Origin: Corythucha ciliata
Taxonomy: Eukaryota; Arthropoda; Insecta; Hemiptera; Tingidae
Assembly: GCA_038030265.1 (NCBI GenBank)
Contig: CM075943.1
Location: 58,007,971-58,071,970, forward strand
Length of the DNA stretch: 64,000 nucleotides
Direction of reading: 5' to 3'
The notes under the pieces: model-generated
The model's database searches: none
Seen by the model: the letters and a program-made list of their open reading frames with translations, nothing else
What the model was told of the DNA's origin: nothing
Position numbers and translations under genes: made by a program
In this document: in pieces, positions 47,299 to 57,249 of the stretch
Numbering within the stretch: position 1 is the stretch's first letter
Layout: each line of letters opens with the position of its first letter

Positions 47299-48330
47299 AT
47301 GGATTCGTCTTTGGGTTGGTTAGTGACAGGTGAAGTGCCTGTTAATACCTCATCTCCCCCCGTCGCTAGAGTCTTTAATGTTTGCGTAGAGAGTTCGCTC
47401 GAAGGAATCCTGTCAAAGTTCTGGTCATTCGAGGAGGTGCCTATTTCGGTACAACCTTCAGTGGAAGGCGAACTGTGCGAAAATCATTTCCAGAGCACTG
47501 TGTCGCGAGGCCTCGACGGTCGGTTTATTGTGCCGTTACCATTTCGTCGTTCTCCGTCTCTACTAGGAGATTCGTTAGCTTTAGCGACTAAACGGTTTTT
47601 ATCAATGGGACGGCGTCTAGTAACCAATCCCAAACTACACCAACAATTTATAGATGAAGGGCTATCTGGGAAAAGGATATATGTCTCTGGTGGCTTCGAA
47701 CCAAATTCAAGATAGTAGTCCTGCTTATTACATTCCTCACGATGGAGTATTTAAATCCAGCAGCACTAGTACGCCACTCAGGGTGGTTTTGGATGCAAGT
47801 GCTAAATCGACCTCGGGCTATCACAAAGGGATTTGGTCGCAATTTTGTTGAATTTTCGTTTTGTTTCGGTACGCTCTTTCAGCAGATATTCAACAAATGT
47901 ACCAGCGCGTACTGATATACGAGTGGGACTGCAGGTTTCAACGTCTCTTGTGGCGGTCCTCCTCACAAGATGAGTTAAAAGTCTATCAGATGAACACCGT
48001 CGTATTTGGAATGTCTTGTTCTCCCTATTTAGCTTTCAGGACTGTCCGCCATTCAGTGGATTTGGATGGAGTCAATTTTCCAGAAGCTCTTAAATCGGCA
48101 AACCGGGCCTTATGTGTTATGGACGATTTTTAAAATTCAGTATCGTCAGAGTTTGAGGCATGTGAGCTCTATAGAGACCTCCTCGGTCTTTTCAAAAGAG
48201 GTTGCTTTCGAATGACCAAGTGGCCCTCCAACTCATTGAGGGTGAGAGCGTTTTCGGACTCCACAGTCCCCTTCAATGGTTTTCGTCTTCCCCCTTCAGG
48301 TGGACAGTTTAAGTCGCTAATAGAACGACC
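47299..48330 (+). pseudogene. BEL/Pao protease end and reverse transcriptase (second copy)
   Basis: Begins with the protease end DSSLGWLVTGEV and runs through the pre-RT region (FWSFEEVP, FIVPLPFR) to the frame break near 47680. RT follows with YYIPHDGV and TPLRVVLDASAK, a break near 47840-47870, and then ALSADIQQMYQRV and FGMSCSPYLAFR. The active-site block reads VMDDF at 48118-48132 and is directly followed by a stop. The frame can be followed past it to about 48330 (ACELYRDLLG, RMTKWPSNS). At least two frameshifts and one stop show that it is dead. Confidence 0.85.
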
Positions 48331-48645
48331 CAAATTCAGGAGAAATCGTTAGACCACTCACTTGTCAAATTATGCCCACTGCCCACTCAATGAATATGTT
48401 TGTTTTTTGTTATTGTTTAGCTTTGTTTCGTGTTCGTATTTTCTCCAATATTGTTGAATCATGCGTTTTATTCGACCGGTTATTTATTAGATTCCGTCAT
48501 TTAATCGATTTTGTGGATTATTCAAATTCATTATTTGTTGCTTCTGTTCTACTTTGTTCGTTGCGGTCTTGGCTGGTGCTCACATTTATTCGGTTCGTGC
48601 CCAGTTCATTTTTCGCTGGAATACGATATTTCAGGGCGGGGGGAA

Positions 48646-48987
48646 TGTTTACGCGTGTAGTTGGGTGCGAGGGGCAGGGATGAGGTAGGGGAGGCGATAA
48701 GCGCCCAGCCTTTTTCCTGGCCCTTCCTCTCCCTAATTTATGTCTAGTAGATACCTTTGCCCAGCCATTAGCTTGTATCGTGAAAATAAACCAAATTGTT
48801 CATAGATGTGAAAAAGAGAGTTAACGAGTCAGGGATCGGTGTGTTTGTTTGTTTCTTTAAAAATCATCAAAACGTCATAGTTTTTTTTCGAGTCACGCGG
48901 GGTTCTTTCGGTCTCCCATAATCTCCATTCTAGTCGTCTGTCTCCCTTGCCGGCAGTGTCCTCTTATTCCTCCACCCCCTTACAACA
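48646..48987 (+). repeat. BEL/Pao 3' LTR (second copy), right end uncertain
   Basis: A purine tract GGGCGGGGGGAA (48634-48645) is followed by TGTTTACGCGTG, nearly the same opening as the LTR at 5606. AATAAA lies at 48785. The end near CTTACAACA at 48987 is a guess; the true end could be a little farther on. Confidence 0.5.
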
Positions 48988-49631
48988 CTCGAGAGCTAGA
49001 AGAGCGTGACCGGCCGGTCAAGGTGAGTACACCACCAATAAGGTCTTCCGGTAATATTATTGTAAACGCTTAATTCCCTGGGGTTGGAAAAACGCCCCCC
49101 CCCCCCAAAGAGAATTACCTTTTTTCGCCCCTTTGTCGTCCACTCCACTCGCTGGCTTTATCACTCTCGACCGCGCGGAATTCTCGGGCACCTCGACAAT
49201 GTGTGGCCAATAAAGTGGCAAAAAGTAGTGGGAGAGGGTCAGGTGAGCACACCGTGTGATTTTTTGCGTGCGCTCTGATGTCCAAACCCGCAGCAATGAT
49301 GACACGAGCATTGTATTCCCGATTCGTCTATGGGTTGAGCTTTTACTTACTCAGCATAATCGGCCAAAAGCTAGTTCCCATCAAATATTGGTTCAACTCA
49401 TTTTGTATTCACTTTTCCAGGCTGTTCAGGCTTCGTTCATTGATGACAAGAAAGTCAGCAGTTTTCAGGCAGAATTTACAGTTTTCTGTGTGCTTTCTCA
49501 TTTCGTGGCGTAAATGTTGGACATTCTTGGTTACACTGTGACTTTCCCAGGTGGAAATTGGCCAATTAGATCTCAATATCAAATTGACGGTTCACTTTTG
49601 TCAACAAACAGCAAGTCAAATGTGCTCAATT
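48988..49631. other. Spacer between BEL copy and Ty3/gypsy element
   Basis: No gene seen. It holds a poly-C tract at 49097-49106. The last bases, ACCAG at 49632-49636, are the left target duplication of the gypsy element. Confidence 0.5.
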
Positions 49632-49636
49632 ACCAG

Positions 49637-50055
49637 TGTCGTGCCTTCACTTTTACGAGAGCATACGCCGCCTTCACTAGTTACCACTTCTTGTTTCCTT
49701 CACTCTACAACTCATTATATTTAAAAATAAAAGACTTGGAACGAGAGTGGAGGGGTCTGACGGGTATATAAGAAGCCCGTCAGTCCCCCAAAATCAAGAG
49801 TTCCTTTTCAGTTATCATCGTGTTTATTTTTATTTTCATTGTCCACTATTAAGAAATCTTCATCCGTTGGCGAGTTCTCACCCAACAACCCCTCGGTTTG
49901 GATTTCTTTTTACAAACAAGGTGTTCGTTAGCGAGTCCTAATCCGGCAACCACTCGGCCAGATTCTGCTGTTCGTTGGCGAGCCCTAATCAGGCAACCCC
50001 TCGGCTCAGAGTACATTTGTAGGCGAATTCCCTCACACGTACCGCACGCGCTACA
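49637..50055 (+). repeat. 5' LTR of the gypsy element
   Basis: 419 bp, TGTCGTGCC...GCGCTACA. A TATA box (TATATAA, 49765-49771) lies in GGGTATATAAGAAGCC. Toward the end are three imperfect copies of a ~31-bp unit, around GTT.GCGAG..CTAATC.GGCAACC.CTCGG (about 49867-50010); the 3' LTR has an extra copy. Confidence 0.95.
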
Positions 50056-50056
50056 T

Positions 50057-50074
50057 TGGTGACCCCAACGTGAT
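50057..50074 (+). promoter_or_regulatory. Primer-binding site complementary to tRNA-Trp
   Basis: TGGTGACCCCAACGTGAT begins two bases after the LTR. It equals the known tRNA-Trp 3' end complement (as in the Rous sarcoma primer site) except for A in place of G at position 11. Reverse transcription would start here. Confidence 0.88.
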
Positions 50075-50103
50075 AATCTAGCGCCACCGGATAATTGATA
50101 ATT

Positions 50104-50874
50104 ATGTACGAACAAGGACAAGGCGATGCCGCCGCTCACATGGTCGCTCAAGTGGCCCCCGGATTTTACTCACCCCGCTTACCACCTTTCTGGGAGGACG
50201 ACTCTACCTTATGGTTTGTGCAAGTAGAAGCGATCTTCTCTTCATGCAACGTAACCGGTCAGCAGAGGCAGTTTCAAACACTGTTGGGACACCTCCCGTA
50301 CAAAGTTCTCAGTCAAGTGACGGATTTGGTGAGAAGCCCTGGAGATACGCCGTATACGACCTTGAAGAACCGCATTAACTCCATGTTTAGTCAAAGTGAG
50401 GAACGTCGCATCGTACGCTTACTCGAGGAAACTCATCTTGGTGACGCTAAACCCTCCCAGTTACTCAGGCAGATGCAAACACTCGCTGGAGCCTCAGCGT
50501 CCGATCAAGTCCTCAAAACAGTTTGGTTGCGCGCACTACCTCCCAGGATGAAGACTATACTGGCGGTCCTTGAAGAAGACAATATCACCAGGATCGCGGA
50601 AGTCGCGGACAAAATCTTCGAATCCGAACAAGACTACAGCCGCCCGATGAAGACACACGACCCTCGTATTGACCAGCTGACGCAAGAAATTCGTGAACTA
50701 CGTTTGAGTTTGTGTGAAATAAAGAAACATCAAATTCGTTCGCCAAACCCTCATCAAACGCCAGTATTCGATCTAGAAGCCAATCATCAAAAAAGTATCC
50801 TCTTTGTTTTTATCACTACCGCTTCAAAGAACAAGCTCGTAAATGCACCTTCCCTTGCACGTGGAAAGGAGTAA
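50104..50874 (+). pseudogene. Gypsy gag with C-terminal knuckle-like motif
   Basis: The ATG at 50104 lies 30 bp after the primer site. The capsid-like domain has FWEDDSTLWFVQVEAIF, FQTLLGHLPYKVLSQV, LKNRINSMFSQSEERRI and LRALPPRMKTILAV, typical of arthropod gypsy gags (DUF7041-like). The normal gag end CFYHYRF..A.KCTFPCTW is found at about 50805-50868 in another frame, so one frameshift lies near 50790. Later frame breaks and a stop near 50910 separate gag from protease. It would form the particle if intact. Confidence 0.88.
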
Positions 50875-50979
50875 AAGCGAGTTCATCAACTGCTGTCGAG
50901 GACTCGGAAAACTAATTTTGGCGTCAACTATGACGGGAGTCAACGCCGATTAGTCCACCCGTCGTCTTTTTGTCTTCGA

Positions 50980-51798
50980 AAAAACATCATCATCTTACTT
51001 TCTCATCGACACCGGAGCCGACGTATCCGTTATCCCAAAGAAAAAAGGAAGTGTCATTCAAGAAGCACAGTTTACACTGCAAGCCGCCAATGGCTCTCCC
51101 ATCCAAGTACATGGCACAGAGCATAAAAATATTGACCTCGGATTACGTCGATCATTCCCTTGGACCTTTATTTCAGCAGAAGTGTCACAACCCATACTGG
51201 GAGCGGACTTCCTCGCTCATCACAAGATTATAGTCGACCTCAACCAACGCCTGTTGACCGACAAGATCACTGATCTGAGTGTCATTGGACGACTTCCAAA
51301 TTCAAACGTCTCAACAGTATCATCGATTCCTAAAACAATGACATTTCGAGACATCTTCCTAAAGTACCCAAACCTCACTAGACCTATGCCAGTAACAACA
51401 GTTAACTCACAAGGAGTTTACCATTACATAGAAACAAAGGGTCAGCCCATCAATTGTAAAGTCCGTCGGTTAGCTCCCGACAAAATGCGAGCTGGGAAAG
51501 AAGAATTCTCTCGCATGGTCAATGACGGTATCTGTCGACCTTCCAGGAGTCCTTGGGCCAGTCCACTCCACGTAGTTTATAAAAAGGACGGATGTCTTCG
51601 GCCTTGCGGTGACTACAGGTTACTCAACAGTCGTACGATCCCCGACCGATATGGAATACCTAATCTCCACGATTTCACAAATCATCTTCATGGAACAACC
51701 ATTTACTCAACATTAGACATCAGTCGAGCCTATCATCATATCCCCGTTGCTCCGGAAGACATTCCCAAAACTGCCATATTGACGCTATTCGGTCTTTT
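50980..51798 (+). pseudogene. Gypsy protease and N-terminal reverse transcriptase
   Basis: Protease active site LIDTGADVSVIP near 51000-51036, flap-side ILGADFLAHHKIIVDL near 51196-51243. RT begins with the gypsy pattern PVTTVNSQGVYHYIETKGQPI, KVRRLAPDKM, GICRPSRSPWASPLHVVYKKDG, CGDYRLLNSRTIPDRY and YSTLDISRAYHHIPVAPEDI. A frame change occurs between protease and about 51182. RT is cut at 51798 by a 1.1-kb insertion, just before the segment leading to its second catalytic block. Confidence 0.88.
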
Positions 51799-52919
51799 AG
51801 TGCATTTCATTCAAAAAATGCACATAGTCGCACATAGATGGTCGCATATATGGGTTGTGATACTTTTTTTTCACGTTTCAGAACCCCTAGAACACGAATC
51901 CGAGGTCGGTTCGATTTGCTATATATATGTATATAATATGGCCCCTCGCTTGTTAGCACGATCACGGTCGCAATTTTTGACTTAGGGCAACCAAATTTGG
52001 TCTAAAAACCAATAGCGTGAATATCTCGGACGAGTTTGTGATCCAGATGAATCGGTCCACGGGAACGGTGTGAAAGAGGGGTTTGAATTAGTTGAAAATT
52101 CGCTATCGCACTGCTGTTGCTTCAATTGCCCCCAAAATTGACTCGAGTACTGAGAAATGAACGCGCTTTCGTATGAGACCCTACTACCCTAGTGAACCAA
52201 ATCCGTTGATATGGCAGGGGAGTTCTCGGCGGAGGGTGCTTTTAAATTAATGCTATGCCTTACTGGACCACCCAATTACCAAAAAATTTCATTCGCATTG
52301 TATTTCGAGCCGTCTCTTTTATTTGATTTGCCTACAGCTTAATAGATCTTGAGTAAAAAATCCTGAGGTTAGCCAAAAAAGGAGGAACAAAAAAAAAATT
52401 GTTTCGGATTCGAACCCAGGCACTCCGCATTTCGCAATGATGAAATTTTGACATACCATTTAACGTAATGTAACTGATCTGAAAATTAACGTAATCTGAA
52501 AAAAGTTTTGTTCCGACAGCAGCCTGTCGGGAAAAGTGCATTTCATTCATGCGACAATCGAGTCAAACCTCTTAAGTTAGAACGAGATCAATCAATTATG
52601 AATGAAATTTAGGCCGGGATAAAGATTTTAATTGCAAATAACTCCTCTAACAAGAGTCCGCCTTCCCATATCGTGTATATTAGGCAACCAAACCGACTCT
52701 GTTTCATTTTTCATTTTCATCATTTTGTTCCCCCTCAGTTGGTGCCAAAAAAGGGGCCTGCGGTAAAAAGAAACACGATTTTATTTTTTTGACTTTCTAT
52801 ACCTACCACGGCCTAAATGTCATTCACAATTGATTGATCTCGTTCTAACTTATGAGGTTTGACTCGATTGTCGCATGAATGAAATGCACTTTTCCCGACA
52901 GGCTGCTGTCGGAACAAAA
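51799..52919. mobile_element. 1121-bp insertion in gypsy RT with a fold-back
   Basis: CTTTT at 51794-51798 and again at 52920-52924 is the likely target duplication; RT continues directly after it. The insertion starts AGTGCATTTCATTCA. Its right third is a fold-back: 52501-52617 is an inverse copy of 52810-52925 with about three mismatches, around a loop of about 190 bp. The inverse copy includes the same AGTGCATTTCATTCA word at 52534, so that word occurs three times. The ends do not match each other as terminal repeats, so the class is unknown. The inverse arm extends into the CTTTTT of the flank, which suggests fold-back during insertion or later inverted duplication. Short frames in both arms are copies of one another and not genes. 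Confidence 0.7.
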
Positions 52920-53350
52920 CTTTTTGAATTTGTTAAAATGAGTTTTGGACTCAGAAATGCCGCGCAGACTTTCCAAAGGTTTATAGACCAAATCTTTCGC
53001 AATATACCTTTTGTTTTCGTTTATCTTGACGATATTTTAATCGCATCTAAAAATGAAGTAGAACACAAGGAACATCCGCGGCAAACGTTCGCACTACTGG
53101 AGGAACACGGTTTAACTTTAAATTTAGGAAAATGCCGGTTGGATGAAAAATCAGTCAATTTCCTGGGATACAAAGTATCAGCGGAGGGCATCGAGCCGTT
53201 GGAAGAACGCGTTAAAGCCATCACCGACTTCCCCCAACCAAAAACAATAAAGGATTTACGCCGTTTTTTGGGAATGGTAAATTTTTACCGGAGAAGTCTA
53301 CCCCACGCTGGAGAAGTGCAGAAGCCACTAAATGTTCTTTTGAGTTCATA
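52920..53350 (+). pseudogene. Gypsy reverse transcriptase, C-terminal part
   Basis: RT resumes with FEFVKMSFGLRNAAQTF, FRNIPFVFVYLDDILIAS (second catalytic block, YLDD, near 53020), LNLGKCRLDEKSVNFLGY and FPQPKTIKDLRRFLGMVNFYR. A stop falls at 53349 in an A-run (AAAAAAAAA, 53350-53358), where one base slip is likely; RNase H lies downstream. Confidence 0.92.
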
Positions 53351-53379
53351 AAAAAAAAATGACAAAACTCCGATCGAAT

Positions 53380-53815
53380 GGAACCCACCTACGGTCCAGG
53401 CATTTGGGGAACTTAAAAAATTGTTATCCAACGCCACAAAGTTAGCCCATCCGGCAATACATGCCCCGATCCATCTAGTGACCGACGCTAGTGACAGTGG
53501 CATAGGTGCCGTACTGGAACAAAGCTCTCAACAAAGCACAAGCCAAGTACAGTACATACGACCGAGAATTACTCGCTATTTACGAAGCCGTAAAATACTT
53601 CCGCCAATATCTAGAAGGACGAGAGTTCGTCATCCTCACTGACCATCAGCCTTTGATTCACGCATTCAATAAGAATTCAACCGCATGTCCTAGGAGGTTA
53701 CGCTATTTAAATTTTATCTCTCAATTCTCCACAAACATCAAATATGGACGAGGAAAGGACAACATAGTAGCTGATGCTCTTAGTCGCGTGGAGGAAAGTT
53801 CGTCTTATCGATGAC
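53380..53815 (+). pseudogene. Gypsy RNase H
   Basis: The first catalytic part, IHLVTDASDSGIGAVLEQ, is at about 53470-53523. The frame then shifts near 53515-53525. The rest carries AKYSTYDRELLAIYEAVKYFR, FVILTDHQPLIHAF (acidic residue D at DHQ) and KYGRGKDNIVADALSR. It would degrade the RNA strand during copying. The shift and the short break at 53350 make it inactive. Confidence 0.88.
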
Positions 53816-54425
53816 TACTCATCCCTCGCAAGAGCTCAAGACAACGATCCAAATTTTTCAGCGTTGCGAGCGAAACAAAACCTCAAATTCGAACTTGTCC
53901 AGATTCCCGGTACTGAAGTTAAACTTTGGTGTGAAAGCTCTACTGGAAACCTTCGCCCGTATTTACCTGAAGCATTCCGGCGAGCAGCGTTCACTAGGCT
54001 TCATCAACTCAGCCATCCAGGAGTTAAAGCGTCCAGGAACCTGTTGAGACAGAGATACTTCTGGTCTTCGATAAACATCGACGTTGGCAATTGCACTAAT
54101 CAATGCACTGCTTGTCAAGTTTCCAATGTTCATAAACATGCACACACTCAGTCAGGATCGTTCGCCCCTTCCTACAAGCTCGAACATTATTGGTTCCCTT
54201 CCCCTTTCAGATGGGAAACGATACTGTCTAACAATGATCGATCGTACCACACGGTGAGCAGAAGCTGTACCTCTGAGGAACATTGAAAGCGCAACAATCG
54301 CCAAAAAGTTCTTCAAACATTGGATCAGTCGATTTGGTGTTCCCGACCGAATTACGACGGACCAAGGCCGTCAATTCGAATCAGACTTCTTTAACAAGCT
54401 TATGAAAATGCTAGGTATTACCAGA
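53800..54425 (+). pseudogene. Gypsy integrase, zinc-binding and first core part
   Basis: The HHCC zinc site is seen as HQLSHPGVKASRNLLRQRYFW followed by CTNQCTACQ (about 54000-54120). The core start near 54170-54270 is frame-broken, then AKKFFKHWISRFGVPDRITTD and QGRQFESDFF (second catalytic D) lie near 54300-54395. Core sequence stops near 54425, before the catalytic E, where the LTR+PBS patch begins. Confidence 0.88.
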
Positions 54426-54489
54426 ATACATTTGTAGGCGAATTCCCTCACACGTACCGCACGCGCTACATTGGTGACCCCGACGTGAT
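54422..54489 (+). repeat. 68-bp LTR-end plus primer-site patch inside integrase
   Basis: CAGAATACATTTGTAGGCG... to GCGCTACA (54422-54470) is the last 49 bp of the LTR. It is followed by T and then TGGTGACCCCGACGTGAT (54472-54489), a perfect tRNA-Trp primer site. Integrase resumes at the next base (CTGACCGCT, after one T). It replaces the region that should hold the third catalytic residue. Confidence 0.93.
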
Positions 54490-55144
54490 TCTGACCGCTC
54501 ACCTCGATTCTGTTAATTGGACGAAGTCCCTACCCATAGTACTTCTAGGGCTCAGAGTGGTGGTCAAAAGAGAAGACGGGTATTCACCGGCAGAGAGTCT
54601 ATACAACCGTCCACTGAAACTTCCTGGAGAGATTTTTTCTTCGCATCCACCGACAAGAACATACGATGATTTTTTGGGCGAGTTAAGACAAGAGATGTCA
54701 AAACTCCAAGAACTGCCATCAAAGGAACTGTTTATCAAAGGAGCTTTAGACCAATGCTGTCACGTTTTTCTACGAAATGAAGGAAAGAAAAAATCATTAC
54801 AACCACCGTACAGTGGGCCTCACAAAGTACTCGAACGACGAGACAAAACTATACAAATTTTACTTCCAGATCGAGCTGTACGAGTTTCGATTGATAGGGT
54901 GAAACCAGCATTCTTTCACCCGGAACTTGAAGAAATTTACCCTATGACTCCATTACCATCAGCTCAACTGGACACAGAAATCGCACCAGACGAACCGTCA
55001 ATAGCCCGACCTCAGCTTCTCCAAGGATCCCCACCCACAATATCACAGGATCATCACATTAGAGAACGTCGTACATGGCCATACATAACCCGGTACGGAA
55101 GGATATCAAGGCCTCCCGTCCGATTCGACCCATGTGATCAGTGA
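54490..55144 (+). pseudogene. Gypsy integrase, C-terminal part
   Basis: Starts LTAHLDSVNWTKSLPIVLLGLR, a late-core segment, then EDGYSPAESLYNRPLKLPGE, and a C-terminal chromodomain-less tail including CCHVFLRNEGKKKSLQPPYS, GPHKVL and VSIDRVKPAFFH, the usual GPY-like end of gypsy integrases. The frame stays open for about 219 residues to the stop at 55144. It lacks the catalytic E because of the adjacent patch. Confidence 0.92.
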
Positions 55145-56349
55145 TATACTTCAAAATCAAATAAAATTAAAGTGGTTAGACTCCATTTACCACCATATGG
55201 GAAGACGATCATTAGCAACATATAATAAAATAATGATTATAGCACAGTGCTTCCTCGCTTTTCACCCCCTCCCCCTTGTACGATTTTGACGAAATTGATA
55301 AGGGACCCTCTGCTAGCCAACACATATATTCCCTGAAAGTGTCATCAAATTCGGATAAAAACTATGGAAGATGTGCTTGTTACAAGGATTTGCGGACAGA
55401 CAGACAGACAGACAGACACGAAACCGAAATTGTTCAGGAATGTATGAAACGTAAAATGCAAGTGGAAATTTCGATTTTAAAGAAGAAAAAAAATATATTT
55501 CCTAAAAGTGAAAACAATGCTTCCGTAGCTCGGAAGCAAAAACAAGCATGGAACATCACGAGTTCGACAAAATTTTGTCAGAAATGCGGAGTTTAGCCCG
55601 GTTAGTCAACAACCCTATTGCTTCCCTATTACATGAGCAAATTGCGTGGAGGTCACCACACAAGATGGATCTCAACCAACCAGCTACAACTGAGAGTAAG
55701 GAACACATCCCGACTCCAATGAGGAAGTAACACCTTTTCCAAAATCATGCTGTCGTGATAGCTTGGGTACCAAAATTCATGAAAACACGATCCGTTCAAA
55801 TAAAATCAGGCCCTATATTTTTTTATTAATTTGTAAAACTATTGGGTTGTGGGACCCATTTGAAATAGGCTAGATAGACTGATGACGTAATAATAGCATT
55901 CGCGTGACCTCCACAATAGCTTCCCACAAATCAAACAATAGGACTTAACAGAATTAGAAGGACAAGAAGGGGCAAGACATGATAACAGTGAGGATGCGGA
56001 GGGGTGTGAGGGGTCACAACCCCTTAACCACGTCACGAGTCACAGACCGGCCGTTTAAGGTAACAAAAAAAATTGACAAGTTTAATTAATCCGCTATAAA
56101 TCTAAATCAATCATTAACGCACTAATATTCAATTCCTGGTCATATTCAGTCATTGTCTTTGGAAAAAAAATGTTTCCAGCGATTTTTATTTTTCATGTTA
56201 CTTCCTCATTGTACACTTACGAAGATCATCGAGGAACGCAGCGACCCAAACTCCAGAGTACCGCCTACAGTCTCAATTCTTCAAACCAATAATACAGGTA
56301 ACCGCAATATCAGCAGTCGATAAGGCGACGCAGACCCTCGCAGCACGCT
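55145..56349 (+). other. 1.2-kb segment between gypsy pol and 3' LTR
   Basis: No envelope-like gene. It holds a GACA microsatellite (55396-55420) next to a part resembling the 3' end of a LINE, a 60-residue frame from ATG 55548 of unknown nature, and 14-bp inverted words ATGAGGAAGTAACA (55719) and TGTTACTTCCTCAT (56202), which may bound a ~500-bp insertion. At least part is probably later insertions and not gypsy. Confidence 0.5.
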
Positions 56350-56361
56350 AAGGGGGACGGG
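56350..56361 (+). promoter_or_regulatory. Polypurine tract of the gypsy element
   Basis: AAGGGGGACGGG lies directly before the 3' LTR. It primes plus-strand synthesis in this class, with the interruption by one C. Confidence 0.82.
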
Positions 56362-56496
56362 TGTCGTGCCTTCACTTTTACGAGAGCATACGCCGCCTTC
56401 ACTAGTTACCACTTCTTGTTTCCTTCACTCTACAACTCATTATATTTAAAAATGAAAGACTTGGAACGAGAGTGGAGGGGTCTGACGGGTATATAA

Positions 56497-57249
56497 AGCT
56501 GCGTATACACTTGCGAGCCGAGCCCGCCGAGCCTGAGCCGCTCGTTGGAGGCTCCGAGCGTGCTCTGAGCATGTTTAGAGCACGCTCGCTGAAATGTTGT
56601 TTCTCTCGAGCCGGGGGAAAACTGTGAGCATGGGACGAGCCGAGAGCTGCCGTATGAAGTGTATTTATTATTTCTCAATGGTAGTTCTGACAGAGTCGCG
56701 GGTGCGTTATGGCCTCGAAGGATACTATACCGCTCTTTGTTATGAGCGGTGCGGCGTATTCAATGGCTAGTGTGGAGAGCCCAAAAAAAAGGAAGTCGCG
56801 TCGTCGGTGGTGGCAAACAGATTTGTATCGAAAAAGAAAAAAATGGGTTTCGGGTCCCATAAATTGGGATGGTTTTTATAGGCCTCAATTAGAGAAATTT
56901 GCCTCTCCTCTGACCATTCCATTACGACGGCGACAACGACAATGGTGAAAACAGAGAAAAACAAAAAACCCGGTAACTGAAAAGGGAGATGACAAAGTTC
57001 CCCTCAAAGAAATGCCCCCTCTTCACCCTTTTGTCTCGAGCGCACTCTGAGCCTACTAAAAGCCCGTCCCAACTTGACGAACCAATTCCTTTGATGTTGA
57101 ATAAAAAACCGACAGCAGATGGAGCCTAGTACGAGCGGCTCGCGAGCCGCTCAAAACGTGCTCGTCGTAACAAAAACACGCTTCGAGCCTGTTTGGAGCG
57201 GCTCGCGAGCCGCTCGGCTTAGGCTCGGCTCGCAAGTGTATACGCAGCT
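56497..57249 (+). mobile_element. PIF/Harbinger-like element inside the 3' LTR
   Basis: The ends AGCTGCGTATACACTTGCGA and the inverse match over 28 bp. Three-base direct repeats TAA (56494-56496 and 57250-57252) flank it, as for PIF/Harbinger (TWA). Both sub-terminal parts are rich in GAGC/GCTC words and CGAGCCGCTCG-like palindromes. It is 753 bp long and carries a short transposase-like N-terminal frame. Confidence 0.88.
56709..56948 (+). pseudogene. Harbinger transposase N-terminal fragment
   Basis: An ATG at 56709 opens 79 residues. RKSRRRWWQTDLYRKRKKW recalls the conserved RRRWW...R motif near the start of PIF/Harbinger nucleases. The rest has no catalytic residues, and the frame ends at 56948. 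It supports the class of the enclosing element and is a remnant of a longer protein. Confidence 0.6.

Larger units (their letters stand above)
47076..48987 (+). mobile_element. Second BEL/Pao copy, decayed
   Basis: It holds a gag fragment (47076-47210), the end of protease through reverse transcriptase (47299-48330) and a 3' LTR start (48646). RNase H and integrase are missing. The left and right limits are approximate. The sequence differs from the copy at 1.2-6.0 kb, so it is a separate BEL/Pao lineage. Confidence 0.8.

Noticed and set aside
52332..53000. Two small genes with the same N-terminus on opposite strands
   Set aside because: They are the two arms of the fold-back, one read into gypsy RT.
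55145..56349. Envelope gene of the gypsy element
   Set aside because: No long frame, signal peptide or membrane segment; the part looks like LINE tail and other insertions.
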